DNA of 64,000 nucleotides from Burkholderia ubonensis subsp. mesacidophila (GCF_002097715.1 NZ_CP020737.1:1302001-1366000); one strand, 5' to 3'; positions 1 to 9,144 are shown, numbered from the stretch's first letter. Notes: a model not told the origin generated them from the letters alone. Made by a program: numbers and translations.

Positions 1-3000
1 CCGGCTGAAGAAGCCGCTCGCCGCGTTGCGCTGGGACGGCGTCGTGGAGCCGGACGAAACGGCGGAAGCAGCCGCGGCGGCGTGTTTCGCGGAGGCGGCC
101 CGGATGTGGGCGGCCGAGCGCGACGCGCTCGACACGTTGCTGCGCGCCGCGCAGCCGGCGCTCAACCAGCGTTCGCACAAGCCGGAGGCGATCGCCGATG
201 CGCTCGACGCATGGGCCGCGCATTTCGCGCAAGCCGATGCGACGGCCGCGTTGCCGAAGGCCGCGCTGAAGCTGACGCGCACGGCGCTCGCCAAGGCGAC
301 GAAGAAGGGCGGCGCGACGCCCGAGCATCCGTTCTTCGAGATCGCCGACGCGCTCGACGCGGCGGTGGCCGCGGCCGAGGCCGTGCAGCGCGCGCGCTGG
401 CTCGCGCTCATCGCCGCCTGGCTCGACGAGGCGCCGCGCGAGCTGGCCGAACGCAAGCGCACGCGGCGCATCGTGTCGTTCGACGATCTGCTCGCGAACC
501 TGTATCACGCGCTGCACGAGCATCCGTGGCTCGCCGACACGCTGCGCGCGCGCTATCCGGCCGCGCTGATCGACGAGTTCCAGGATACCGATCCGCTGCA
601 GTTCGCGATCTTCGACCGGATCTTCGCGCCCGGCGGGCCGCTGTTCCTGGTCGGCGATCCGAAGCAGGCGATCTACAGTTTCCGCGCGGCGGACCTGCAT
701 ACGTACCTGGCCGCGCGCGCGCGGGCGAGCGCGTGCTACACGCTCGCGGTCAACCAGCGCTCGACGCCGGCGATCGTCGATGCGTGCAACCGCTTCTTCC
801 TGTCGAACCCGCGCGCGTTCGTGCTCGACGGGCTCGACTACTACCCGGTGCGCGCTGGCACGCGCGTGCGCGCGCCGCTGGCCGACGAGACGGATGCGGG
901 GCCGGCGGGCGACTTCCGGATCTGGACGCTGCCGGACGGCGACGACGTGTGGCTCAAGCGCGACGCGCAGGCGTACGCCGCGCAGGCGTGCGCGGCCGAG
1001 ATCGCCCGGTTGATGCGCGGCGCGCGCGACGGCCGCGTGCGGCTCGGCGACACGCCGCTGTCGCCGGGCGACATCGCGGTGCTCGTGCAGACGCACAAGC
1101 AGGGCAGCCTAGTGAAGCGCGAGCTCGCGCGATGGGGGATCGGCAGCGTCGAGCTTGCGCAGGCATCGGTGTTCTCGACCGGCGACGCCGAGCAGCTCGA
1201 GCGCGTGCTCGCGGCGATCGATGCGCCGGGCGACCTGCGGCGTTTGCGCGCGGCGCTGGCGTCGGATTGGTTCGGTCTCGACGCGGACGCGCTGTGGCGG
1301 ATGGAGCAGGGCGGCGACGATGCCCCCGGCACGGATGCCGCCGCCAACGGCGCCGATGCGATGAGCTGGGTCGAGCGCTTTTCTCGCTACCGGCTGGTGT
1401 GGCGCGAGCGCGGCTTCGCGGTGATGTGGCGCACGTTCACGCGCGAGTTGCGGATCGCCGAGCGGCTGATGGCGGGCGCCGACGGCGAGCGCCGCGTGAC
1501 GGACGTGAACCACCTGGCCGAGCTGACCCAGGCGCGCGCGTCGGCGCAGCCGGGCATCGCGCCGACGCTGCGCTGGCTGGCCGCGCAACGGCTCGACGGC
1601 GGCGGCGAGGACGCGCAGCTGCGTCTCGAATCCGATCGCAACCTCGTGCAGATCGTGACCGTGCACAAATCGAAAGGGCTCGAATACGCGATCGTGTTCT
1701 GCCCGTTCCTGAACGACGGCGCGCTGCGCGAACCGTTCGCGTCCGGGTTGCCGGACGCGCGCGAATATCACGACGAAGCGGGCGACGCGGTGCTGCACTA
1801 CGGCTGCGACGACGAGGCCGCCGAGCATGCGGCGCGACAGGCGCTGCGCGAGCAGGCGGCGGAGCGCGCGCGGCTCGTCTACGTGGCGCTCACGCGCGCG
1901 GTCTACCGCTGTTATCTCGTCGCGGGGCCGTACCTGTCGTCGCGCTCGACGCGCGAATCGCGGCGCAGCGTGCTCAACTGGCTGGTGGCCGGCAGTGGCT
2001 GGTCGTTCGACGCGTGGCTCGACGAGCCGCCCGACGATGCGGCGCTCGAACAGGCGTGGCGCGCGCTCGCGGACGGCTCCCTGAGCGTCGCGCCGCTGCC
2101 GGTGCCTGCGCGCCGCGAGCGGCTTGCGGCCGGACACGACGCGAACGAAGCGCTGGCGGCGCGCCTGGCGTCGCGCTTGCTGCGGGATGCGTGGCGGATG
2201 GCGAGCTTCAGTTCGCTGACGGCGTCGATGGCGCGCGAGGAGGCGGGCGTCGCGGCCGTGCCGGAAGACGACCTGCGGCCCGATCACGATGCGCTCGCGG
2301 CGCTCACGCCGGACGACGATCCGGGCGACGCGGGGCTGGAGGCCGCGCCGCCCGACGACGACATCCTCGTGTTCCCGCGCGGCGCGGCGGCCGGCGAGTG
2401 CCTGCACCGCCTGTTCGAACTGAGTGATTTCACCGACGCGGGATCGTGGCACGCGGCCGCGCTCGGCGCGCTGCACGACCGGCCCGTCGAGGCCGAGCCC
2501 GAGCTCGGCGAGCGGCTGCCGGCGATGATGGCGCGGCTCGTCGACGACGTCGTGCGCACGGAGCTCGTGCCGGGCATGCGGCTGGCCGATCTCGATCCGG
2601 CCAGGCGGCTCAACGAAATGGGCTTCCTGTTCGCGGCGCCGTCGCTGGACCTGACCGCGCTGCGCCGGCTGCTGGTCGCGCACGGGTATCCGGACGTCGC
2701 GCTGGAGGCGAGCGTGCTCGCCGGCTACATCAAGGGTTTCATCGATATGATCGTCGAACATGACGGCCGCTTCTGGATCGTCGACTGGAAGTCGAACCAT
2801 CTCGGCACTACGCCGGATGCCTACGGCCCGCGCGCGCTCGAAGCGGCGATGGCCGATCACGCGTATCACCTGCAGGCGCTGCTCTATACGGTCGCGCTGC
2901 ATCGCTACCTGCGCGGCCGGCTGCGCGACTACGACTACGACACGCATATCGCGGGCTACCTGTACCTGTTCGTGCGCGGCGTGCGGCCCGGCTGGCGCAG

Positions 3001-3091
3001 CGGCGGCGGGCCGGCCGGCGTGCATGCGCGGCGGCCCGCGCGCGAGCTCGTCGACGCGCTCGACCGGATGATGGAAGGAGGCCGCGCATGA
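1..3091 (+). CDS. recB: RecB, exodeoxyribonuclease V beta subunit (5' end outside window)
   Basis: This is the C-terminal 1,030 or so residues of the helicase-nuclease subunit of RecBCD, which processes double-strand breaks. The frame is open from base 2, so the true start lies upstream. UvrD-type helicase motifs are visible: DEFQDTD near 571, VGDPKQAIYSFR near 652, VNQRST near 751, TVHKSKGLEY near 1660 and YVALTRA near 1879. The C-terminal RecB nuclease domain has GYIKGFIDM followed by VDWKSN near 2782 and a YHLQALLY helix. The stop overlaps the recD start (ATGA), so the two are translationally coupled. recC would be expected upstream. Confidence 0.95.
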   Translation, partial: RLKKPLAALRWDGVVEPDETAEAAAAACFAEAARMWAAERDALDTLLRAAQPALNQRSHKPEAIADALDAWAAHFAQADATAALPKAALKLTRTALAKATKKGGATPEHPFFEIADALDAAVAAAEAVQRARWLALIAAWLDEAPRELAERKRTRRIVSFDDLLANLYHALHEHPWLADTLRARYPAALIDEFQDTDPLQFAIFDRIFAPGGPLFLVGDPKQAIYSFRAADLHTYLAARARASACYTLAVNQRSTPAIVDACNRFFLSNPRAFVLDGLDYYPVRAGTRVRAPLADETDAGPAGDFRIWTLPDGDDVWLKRDAQAYAAQACAAEIARLMRGARDGRVRLGDTPLSPGDIAVLVQTHKQGSLVKRELARWGIGSVELAQASVFSTGDAEQLERVLAAIDAPGDLRRLRAALASDWFGLDADALWRMEQGGDDAPGTDAAANGADAMSWVERFSRYRLVWRERGFAVMWRTFTRELRIAERLMAGADGERRVTDVNHLAELTQARASAQPGIAPTLRWLAAQRLDGGGEDAQLRLESDRNLVQIVTVHKSKGLEYAIVFCPFLNDGALREPFASGLPDAREYHDEAGDAVLHYGCDDEAAEHAARQALREQAAERARLVYVALTRAVYRCYLVAGPYLSSRSTRESRRSVLNWLVAGSGWSFDAWLDEPPDDAALEQAWRALADGSLSVAPLPVPARRERLAAGHDANEALAARLASRLLRDAWRMASFSSLTASMAREEAGVAAVPEDDLRPDHDALAALTPDDDPGDAGLEAAPPDDDILVFPRGAAAGECLHRLFELSDFTDAGSWHAAALGALHDRPVEAEPELGERLPAMMARLVDDVVRTELVPGMRLADLDPARRLNEMGFLFAAPSLDLTALRRLLVAHGYPDVALEASVLAGYIKGFIDMIVEHDGRFWIVDWKSNHLGTTPDAYGPRALEAAMADHAYHLQALLYTVALHRYLRGRLRDYDYDTHIAGYLYLFVRGVRPGWRSGGGPAGVHARRPARELVDALDRMMEGGRA

Positions 3092-5301
3092 GCACGCCCG
3101 ACGATACGCTCGAGTTCACCGGCGGCCTCGTCGCGCGCCTGCCCGAGCCCGCGGATTTCGGCATCGCGCTCGCGGAAGGGTTCGCGCGCCGGATCGGCGA
3201 TCTCGCGCGCCGCGCGGGTGCGCCGGCCGCGGCGGCGCGCTGGGCCGCGCGCGCTGCGTTCGCGGCCAGCCGCGCAACCGCGGGCGGACACGTGTGCGTG
3301 TCGCTCGGCGCGCTCGCGCAGCGCTACGACGAACCGCTTGCCGACGTGCGCGCCGCGCTCGCGGCGAGCGGCGTCGCCGCGTTCGGCGTGCTCGAGCGCG
3401 GCGACGAGCGGCCGCTGATCGTCGACCGGCACGACCGTCTCTACCTCGCGCGCTATTTCGCGTACGAACGGCGGCTCGCCGAAGCGCTCGTCGCGCAGGC
3501 GGGCGCGGTGGCGGCCGATGATGCGCCGGCGCCCGACGTGCTGCGTGAGCGCCTCGCCCGCTACTTCGGGCCGGCGAGCGGCGAAACCGACTGGCAGCGC
3601 GTCGCGGCGATCGTTGCGCTGACGGGCCGCGTGACGATCGTCAGCGGCGGTCCCGGCACCGGCAAGACGACCACCGTCGTCGGCGTGCTCGCGTGCCTGC
3701 TCGACGCGCATCCGGGCCTGCGCATCGCGCTGGCCGCGCCGACCGGCAAGGCTGCGCAGCGGATGCAGGAAGCGCTGCACGCACGGGCCGGCGACCTGCC
3801 GCCCGAACTCGCCGCGCGCCTGCCGAACACGTCGTACACGCTGCACCGCCTGCTGGGCGGCGGCGGGGCGGCGGGGTTCCGCCATCATCGCGACAACCCG
3901 CTGCCCTACGATCTGATCGTCGTCGACGAGGCGTCGATGATCGACGTCGCGCTGGCCGCGCATCTGCTCGACGCGCTCGCGCCGGGCGCGCGGCTCGTGC
4001 TGCTCGGCGACAAGGACCAGCTTGCCGCGGTCGAGGCGGGCGCCGTGTTCGCCGAACTGAGCGCGCGGCCGTCGTTCAGCGCGGCAGCTCGCGCGCGCAT
4101 CGCGCAGGCGCTCGGCATCGACGAAGCGGCGTTCGTCGCGGCGCTGCCGACGCCGGACGAGGCCGAGCCGGACGCAGCCATGGCGGCGGTTGCCGTCGCG
4201 CGCACGCCCGTCGCGCCGCCCTCGGCCGCCCCCCGGCAAGCGTCGCTGTTCGATGACGAGCCGCCTGCGGCTGTGGCTCCGGCTCCGGCCGACGAAGCCG
4301 TAGGCGACACTGACGATGCGCCCGCGTGGATCGAGGCCGACGAGCTTGTGTGGCTTGACGCGGCCGCGTTGCCGCCGCTCGATGCCGGCGCCGCGCAGCG
4401 CGTCGCGGCGATGATCCCCGTTGCTCCGGAGGACGCCGGGGCGGTTGAAGCGGCGGCGCCGGCACCGCTCGCGGATTGCGTCGTGTGGCTCGAGCGCAAT
4501 TACCGTTTCGGGCTCGATTCGCCGATCGGCCGCCTGTCGCTGGCGATCCGCCGCGGCGCCGTGCAGGAGGCGCTCGACGCGCTGCCGGCGAGCGACGCGG
4601 CCGCCGCGTCGTTCCACGAGGATGCCGGCGACGCGCTCGCCGCGACGACCGTCGAACGGCTCGCGCGGCGCTTTTCCGCCTATCTGGACGCGTTGCAGGA
4701 TGCGCTCGCCGCCGCCGCGCCGGACCCATTGCCGCTGTTCGACGCGCTCAACCGTTTCCGGATCCTGTGCGCGACGCGTGGCGGGGCGCGCGGCGCCGAA
4801 CACGTGAATGCGCTCGTCGCGTCGCACGTGCGCCGCGCCGCGCGCGTGCCGCTCGCGGTCGGCGCGCACTGGTTCACCGGGCGGCCGATCATGGTGACGC
4901 GCAACGACTACGCGCTCGGGCTGTTCAACGGCGATATCGGCATCGCGCTGCCCGACGCGCAGGGCGTGCTGCGCGTGTGGTTCAAGCGGGCGGACGGCAC
5001 CGCGCGCGCCGTATCGCCGGCCGCGCTGCCGCCGCACGAGACCGCGTTCGCGCTGACCGTTCACAAATCGCAGGGCTCGGAATTCGACGAAGCCGCGCTC
5101 GTGCTGCCGGCGGCGTTCGGCCGCGTGCTGACGCGCGAGCTGGTCTACACGGCGGTGACGCGGGCGCGCACGCGCGTGCAGGTGATCGGCGCGCGCCGCG
5201 TGCTCGCGCAAGCGATCGCGACGCGCACGCAGCGCGATTCGGGCCTGTCGGCGCGCATCGCCGAGGCGCTTGCGCGCCGAGCCCGGGAGGCATCGCGATG
5301 A
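3088..5301 (+). CDS. recD: RecD, exodeoxyribonuclease V alpha subunit
   Basis: The 5'-3' helicase subunit of RecBCD, 737 residues. The Walker A motif GGPGTGKTT is near residue 187, the Walker B motif VVDEASMID near 280, and the C-terminal UvrD-like signature LTVHKSQGSEFDEA followed by YTAVTRA near 657. The protein is longer than E. coli RecD (about 608 residues). Most of the excess is an Ala/Pro/Asp-rich stretch at roughly residues 337-464, between the helicase lobes. The ATG overlaps the recB stop by four bases, and the 3' end overlaps the arfB start. Confidence 0.95.
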   Translation: MSTPDDTLEFTGGLVARLPEPADFGIALAEGFARRIGDLARRAGAPAAAARWAARAAFAASRATAGGHVCVSLGALAQRYDEPLADVRAALAASGVAAFGVLERGDERPLIVDRHDRLYLARYFAYERRLAEALVAQAGAVAADDAPAPDVLRERLARYFGPASGETDWQRVAAIVALTGRVTIVSGGPGTGKTTTVVGVLACLLDAHPGLRIALAAPTGKAAQRMQEALHARAGDLPPELAARLPNTSYTLHRLLGGGGAAGFRHHRDNPLPYDLIVVDEASMIDVALAAHLLDALAPGARLVLLGDKDQLAAVEAGAVFAELSARPSFSAAARARIAQALGIDEAAFVAALPTPDEAEPDAAMAAVAVARTPVAPPSAAPRQASLFDDEPPAAVAPAPADEAVGDTDDAPAWIEADELVWLDAAALPPLDAGAAQRVAAMIPVAPEDAGAVEAAAPAPLADCVVWLERNYRFGLDSPIGRLSLAIRRGAVQEALDALPASDAAAASFHEDAGDALAATTVERLARRFSAYLDALQDALAAAAPDPLPLFDALNRFRILCATRGGARGAEHVNALVASHVRRAARVPLAVGAHWFTGRPIMVTRNDYALGLFNGDIGIALPDAQGVLRVWFKRADGTARAVSPAALPPHETAFALTVHKSQGSEFDEAALVLPAAFGRVLTRELVYTAVTRARTRVQVIGARRVLAQAIATRTQRDSGLSARIAEALARRAREASR

Positions 5302-5702
5302 TGATCCGCTATACGCTCGATCCGGCCGAGATCGAATGGACCGCGGTGCGTGCGCAAGGCGCGGGCGGACAGAACGTCAACAAGGTGTCGAGCGCGATTC
5401 ACCTGCGCTTCGACATCCGCACGTCGTCGCTGCCGCCGCTGCTCAAGGAGCGGCTGCTCGCGCTGTCGGACCAGCGCATCACGCGCGACGGCGTCGTCGT
5501 GATCAAGTCGCAGGAGCACCGGACCCAGGACCGGAACCGGGAAGCCGCGCTGGCGCGGCTCGATGCGTTGATTCGCGGCGTCGCCGTCACACCGCGCGCG
5601 CGCGTCGCGACCCGGCCGACGCGCGCGTCGAAAGAACGGCGGCTGGAGCACAAGGCGCGCCGCGGCGTCGTGAAGTCCGGACGGGGGAAGATCGTGGATT
5701 GA
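5298..5702 (+). CDS. arfB: ArfB (YaeJ), peptidyl-tRNA hydrolase for stalled ribosomes
   Basis: A 134-residue class I release-factor-like protein. It has the catalytic GGQ at residues 23-25 in the context RAQGAGGQNVNKVSS, lacks a codon-recognition domain, and ends in a Lys/Arg-rich tail (SKERRLEHKARRG...KSGRGK). In ArfB that tail enters the empty mRNA channel of a stalled 70S ribosome. The ATG overlaps the recD stop; a second ATG follows immediately, and either may be used. It converges on the EAL gene, with only nine bases between the two stop codons. Confidence 0.93.
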   Translation: MMIRYTLDPAEIEWTAVRAQGAGGQNVNKVSSAIHLRFDIRTSSLPPLLKERLLALSDQRITRDGVVVIKSQEHRTQDRNREAALARLDALIRGVAVTPRARVATRPTRASKERRLEHKARRGVVKSGRGKIVD

Positions 5703-5711
5703 CGCGTGCCG

Positions 5712-6992
5712 TCAGCGCATCACCGTGCCCGCGCTGTCGAGCACGAAATCGACGCAGAACACGACGAGCCGATCATGCACGCGGGTTGCGACGGCGGCCG
5801 TATAGCAATCGCGGCCTTCCGTCAGCGAGAAGTGCGGCCCCATCAGCGCGACACGGCCCGGAGCGGCGATCGCGCGCTGGAAGTACGGGCGCCGCGACCA
5901 GTTGCTGTGCGTTTCCGGGAAGAGCGGCGCCAGGCGCGTCGTGGCCGGATTGCGGTCGTCGGGTTGCGCGCTGATCGACGGCAGGAACTGTTCGCCGATC
6001 TCGTTCGTGACGAACACGCGGCGCGCCGACGGCATCACGAGCACGCGCTGCGCGGCGTTGTGCAGGTCGCCGCTCGCGGCGAACGCGGCCGCGCCGGCGA
6101 GCACGAGCCGCTCGATCGCATCGAAGCCCGGTTGCGCGGCGCTCGTCTGCGCGCGGCGGCGGGCGATAAAGCGCTTCCATGCGGCGTCGAGCAGCGCGGG
6201 CGCCGCCGCGCTCGCGCGGGCGATCGACGGATCGGGCTGGCCGAACTGGAAGCCCTGCACGAAATCGATGTCGGCTTCCATCAGCGCCTGCAGCGCGTCG
6301 TCGCTCTCGACGCCTTCCGCGAGCACCATCGCGCCGGCCTGGTGCAGCATCGACACGAGGTGATGCATGATGCGGCGGTCCTCGGCGGACCACGTCGCGC
6401 GCTCGACGAGCGAGCGGTCGAGCTTGACGATGTCGGGCTTCGCGCGCCACACCCGGTCGAAATTCGAGAAGCCGGTGCCGAAATCGTCGATCGCGATCAG
6501 GAAGTCGCGGTGCTGGATCATGTCGATCGTGCGGGCGAGCGCGGCTTCGTCGCGCGACGGCTGCTCGACGACCTCGAGCACGACGCGGTTCGGCGGCAAC
6601 GCGAAATGCTTGCACAGCAACTCGACGAACTCGCGCTGCACGAGGCCCGAATCGAGCACGCGCGGCGTCACGTTCAGGAACAGCCAGCCGTCGCCGATGC
6701 CTTGTGCGACGAAATTGGCGGTATGCAGGCAGCGGGCGAGCCGGTCGAGCAGCAGCGCGTCGGCGTCGCCGCGCGCCTTGTCGAACAGGTCGCCGGGCGA
6801 CAGCGTCTCGCCGTTCGCATCGGCGGCGCGCAGTAGCGCTTCATAGCCGACGACGCGCTTGTGCGTGATCGACAGCACCGGCTGGAACACGCTGCGCAGC
6901 GTCACGCCGCGATAGTCGGTCACCCAGCCGCTGGGCGTCGGCGTGAGGTGTTCGAGCAGGGATTCGAGTGAAAGGTCACGGGGCTGCGGCAT
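5712..6992 (-). CDS. EAL-domain cyclic-di-GMP phosphodiesterase with YkuI-like C-terminal domain
   Basis: A cytosolic protein of 426 residues with no membrane segment. The EAL domain keeps its signature residues: EALLR at 51-55, the Glu in EVVEQP, DDFGTG near 170, KLDRSL, AEGVES and QGFQFG. It should hydrolyse c-di-GMP to pGpG. The C-terminal third (about 290-426; RRVFVTNEIGEQFLP, WSRRPYFQRA, FSLTEGRDCYTAAVA) resembles the PAS/Cache-like YkuI_C domain and probably senses a ligand. No Shine-Dalgarno sequence precedes the ATG. A 30-codon ORF stops one base before it, so translation is probably coupled to that ORF. Confidence 0.9.
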   Translation of the reverse strand: MPQPRDLSLESLLEHLTPTPSGWVTDYRGVTLRSVFQPVLSITHKRVVGYEALLRAADANGETLSPGDLFDKARGDADALLLDRLARCLHTANFVAQGIGDGWLFLNVTPRVLDSGLVQREFVELLCKHFALPPNRVVLEVVEQPSRDEAALARTIDMIQHRDFLIAIDDFGTGFSNFDRVWRAKPDIVKLDRSLVERATWSAEDRRIMHHLVSMLHQAGAMVLAEGVESDDALQALMEADIDFVQGFQFGQPDPSIARASAAAPALLDAAWKRFIARRRAQTSAAQPGFDAIERLVLAGAAAFAASGDLHNAAQRVLVMPSARRVFVTNEIGEQFLPSISAQPDDRNPATTRLAPLFPETHSNWSRRPYFQRAIAAPGRVALMGPHFSLTEGRDCYTAAVATRVHDRLVVFCVDFVLDSAGTVMR

Positions 6993-6993
6993 G

Positions 6994-7086
6994 TCAGCGG
7001 CGCCCGGGGACGAATGGCAACGCAGCGTCGTGGCGCGCCGCCGAAGCGGCCGCGCGCGCAGGCAGGCGCGGTAGAACGAGGTCCAT
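6994..7086 (-). CDS. 30-aa leader peptide coupled to the EAL gene
   Basis: A short ORF beginning MDLVLPRLPARAAA and ending PFVPGRR. It has a perfect AGGAGG (7100-7095) eight bases before its ATG. Its TGA is separated from the EAL ATG by a single base, and the EAL gene has no ribosome-binding site of its own. The strong signal therefore appears to load ribosomes that reinitiate on the EAL gene. I recognise no family for the peptide. The alternative is that only the coupling matters and the peptide has no function. Confidence 0.6.
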   Translation of the reverse strand: MDLVLPRLPARAAASAARHDAALPFVPGRR

Positions 7087-7116
7087 CTTGGCCGCCTCCT
7101 GCGGATAAGTCTTCTG

Positions 7117-7147
7117 AGTGTAGCGGGATACGCCCGCTTGGCGTATC
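7117..7147 (-). promoter_or_regulatory. Candidate promoter and operator of the leader/EAL operon
   Basis: Read on the minus strand, a TACACT -10-like box lies at 7122-7117. Just upstream is a perfect 8-bp inverted repeat with a 5-base spacer (GATACGCC and GGCGTATC, 7127-7147), where the -35 region should be. This layout suits a repressor operator. No regulator is identified. Confidence 0.35.
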
Positions 7148-7303
7148 AGGGTAACTCCACACGCTCGCCGCGGACAACCCGCTCCGGCGGGGTTGCGCGC
7201 AGGGGCGTCGACCTGGATCAACGAGAGTGCGTGATGCGGGAGACGCGGCGTGAACGCCGGCCGCGGGTCGGAGGGGGGAGAAAGCGGCGAATGGCGCAAA
7301 CGC

Positions 7304-7329
7304 AAAAAAACGCGCCCGTGCGGGCGCGT
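7304..7329 (-). terminator. Rho-independent terminator of the EamA transporter gene
   Basis: On the minus strand, a perfect 9-bp GC stem (ACGCGCCCG and CGGGCGCGT) is followed by seven T residues. It lies about 50 bases past the transporter stop. Confidence 0.85.
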
Positions 7330-7379
7330 TCGATTCGCTTCCTGGCGGGTATCGCGCCAGGCCGACGCCCGCGCGTCCG

Positions 7380-8288
7380 TCAGGTCGCCGGGCGCATGCC
7401 CGGCAGCCGCTTGATCACGCCGGTCGCGAGCGCCGTGCCGGCGAGCACGATCGCGCAGCCTTCGAGCATCACGGCCGACACGTGTTCGCCGAGGAACAGT
7501 GCGCCCCACAACAGGCCGAACACCGGGATCACGAACGTCACGGTGATCGCGCGGGCCGGCCCGACGTGCGCGATCAGGTAGAAGAAGATGAAATACGCGA
7601 TGCCCGTGCACGCGATGCCGAGGCCGAGGACCGAGCCCCACGCGTGCGCGCCGACCGGCGCGGTGGGCCACGTCGCGATCGCGAACGGCAGCAGCAGCAC
7701 CGTCGAGCCGATCATGCTGCCGGTCGCGTTGACGAGCGGGTCGACGCCGCTCAGCTTGCGCTTCGTGTAGTTGGCCGCGATGCCGTACAGCAGCGTCGCG
7801 CCGAGCGCCGCAGCCGCGGCGAGCGCGGTCGCGCCGGCGCCGCCGTGCGCGCTCGCCACCTGGTCCCAGACGAGCGTGAGCACGCCGGCGAAGCCGATCA
7901 CGAGGCCGAGCGCGCGCGGCAGCGACAGCTTTTCCTTCAGCCACAAGTACGCGACGAGCGCGCCCCACAGCGGCGTCGTCGCGTTGATCACCGACGTCAC
8001 GCCGGCCGACAGCGTGAGCTCGGCGAACGCGAACAGGCAGAACGGCGCGCCGGAGTTGAGCGCGCCGACGACGAACAGCGGCCATGCATGGCGGCGCAGT
8101 TGCGCGACGAGCGTGGCGGGCGCAATACGCGTCAGCGCGAGCCCGAGCAGGAACAGCGCGCCGATGCCGACACGCAGCACCATCAGCGGCGCGACGCCGA
8201 ACTCGGCGACGCCGATCCGGATGAAAAGGAACGACGCGCCCCACAGGGCGGCGAGCACGGTCAGCAGGCAGGCATTTTTGGGTGACAT
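7380..8288 (-). CDS. EamA-family (DMT superfamily) transporter
   Basis: A 302-residue inner-membrane protein with about ten hydrophobic segments arranged as two EamA repeats. The first opens with LTVLAALWGASFLFIRIGV and carries NATTPLWGALVAYLWLKEKLS, the usual repeat ending. Family members export amino acids or other metabolites. The substrate cannot be told from sequence. It is monocistronic, with its own terminator downstream. Confidence 0.85.
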   Translation of the reverse strand: MSPKNACLLTVLAALWGASFLFIRIGVAEFGVAPLMVLRVGIGALFLLGLALTRIAPATLVAQLRRHAWPLFVVGALNSGAPFCLFAFAELTLSAGVTSVINATTPLWGALVAYLWLKEKLSLPRALGLVIGFAGVLTLVWDQVASAHGGAGATALAAAAALGATLLYGIAANYTKRKLSGVDPLVNATGSMIGSTVLLLPFAIATWPTAPVGAHAWGSVLGLGIACTGIAYFIFFYLIAHVGPARAITVTFVIPVFGLLWGALFLGEHVSAVMLEGCAIVLAGTALATGVIKRLPGMRPAT

Positions 8289-8405
8289 CGGTTGTTACGC
8301 GGAGGGCAGGGGGGATGCGCTGAATCTTACACCGCGCATCCCGGCCGACGTTTCACGATCGAATGAAATGACAAGAAACGGTAGATCGGCGGCGTCATGC
8401 GGCCG

Positions 8406-8654
8406 TCAGCGGTGACGCCAGCCGCCGCGCCCGCCGAAGCCGAAGTTGAGCGATACCGCCGGCCCCCACCAGCCGCCCCAGGCCGGCGCATAGGCGGGCG
8501 CCGGATAGTAGTAGGCGGGCGCGGGCTCGACATACACCGGCGCGGTCTGGACGGGCGCCGCCGCGTAATAGCCGGACGGATAGTAGCCGTACGGGTAGTA
8601 GCAACCGGCGAGAGAGGCGCACGCGAGCGCTGCTGCGACGAAGGTCCTGGTCAT
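8406..8654 (-). CDS. Small tyrosine/proline-rich lipoprotein
   Basis: An 82-residue predicted lipoprotein. A short signal peptide ends in the lipobox LAGC (Cys18). The mature part is rich in Tyr, Pro, Ala and Gly (YYPYGYYPSGYYAAAP, YYYPAPAYAPAWGGWW) and ends in a basic GRGGWRHR. Similar YxxP-rich lipoproteins are common and uncharacterised in Burkholderia. The ATG follows a GGGGAG-type ribosome-binding site. Confidence 0.7.
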   Translation of the reverse strand: MTRTFVAAALACASLAGCYYPYGYYPSGYYAAAPVQTAPVYVEPAPAYYYPAPAYAPAWGGWWGPAVSLNFGFGGRGGWRHR

Positions 8655-8858
8655 GATGTCTCCCCGGCGAGGCGGGCGAAGCGCCGATGCTTTAGCTTAG
8701 GCTGCGCGTCCGTGACACGGTGTGCAAAACGGTAACGGATCATTTCGGGTACCGCTACGGGAACCGCCGCGGCCATCGCGTCGCGCAATGCACAAGATGC
8801 TACGTACTCCACACCGCACCGTGTCACACACGGCGCACGTCGCCGGCGCGCGCATGCG

Positions 8859-8893
8859 AAAACGGCGCTTTCCGCATACGGATAGCGCCGTCT
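8859..8893 (-). terminator. Rho-independent terminator of the glycine-zipper lipoprotein gene
   Basis: On the minus strand, ACGGCGCT and AGCGCCGT form an 8-bp stem extended by CCG/CGG inside, followed by TTTTC. It sits about 40 bases past the stop of the 8932-9144 gene. Confidence 0.75.
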
Positions 8894-8931
8894 TTCTGGT
8901 TCAGCCTGCGTCCCGTGAGGACGCACACGGA

Positions 8932-9144
8932 TTACTTGCCGACCTGGTTGCCGATGATGCCGCCGACCGCCGCGCCGCCGAGGGTCGACAGCGCATTGCC
9001 GCCGATCGCCGCACCGGCGACGCCGCCGACGCCTGCGCCGATCGCCGTGTTGCGCTGACGGGTGGTCATCGAGTCGCACGCCGACAGGCTGGCCATCGTC
9101 GCGACGAGCAGCGCGCACACCCCAATACGCCGGATCGAGTTCAT
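8932..9144 (-). CDS. Glycine-zipper outer-membrane lipoprotein (OsmB-like)
   Basis: A 70-residue lipoprotein. The ATG at 9144 is preferred because AAGGA precedes it; the frame is open further upstream. A signal peptide ends at LSAC, followed by DSMTTRQRNTAIGAGVGG. The rest is a glycine-zipper hairpin of GxxxG repeats (GAGVGGVAGAAIGGN, GGAAVGGIIGNQVG), as in OsmB/SlyB-type proteins that insert into the envelope. A role in envelope stress is inferred from the family only. Confidence 0.75.
   Translation of the reverse strand: MNSIRRIGVCALLVATMASLSACDSMTTRQRNTAIGAGVGGVAGAAIGGNALSTLGGAAVGGIIGNQVGK

Noticed and set aside
1109..3025. Long minus-strand open frame opposite recB (about 638 codons), and similar long frames opposite recD, thiC, the malonate genes and others
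   Set aside because: High-GC third positions keep antisense frames open. The products are Arg/Ala/His-rich, have no recognisable domain, and the sense strand encodes well-known proteins.
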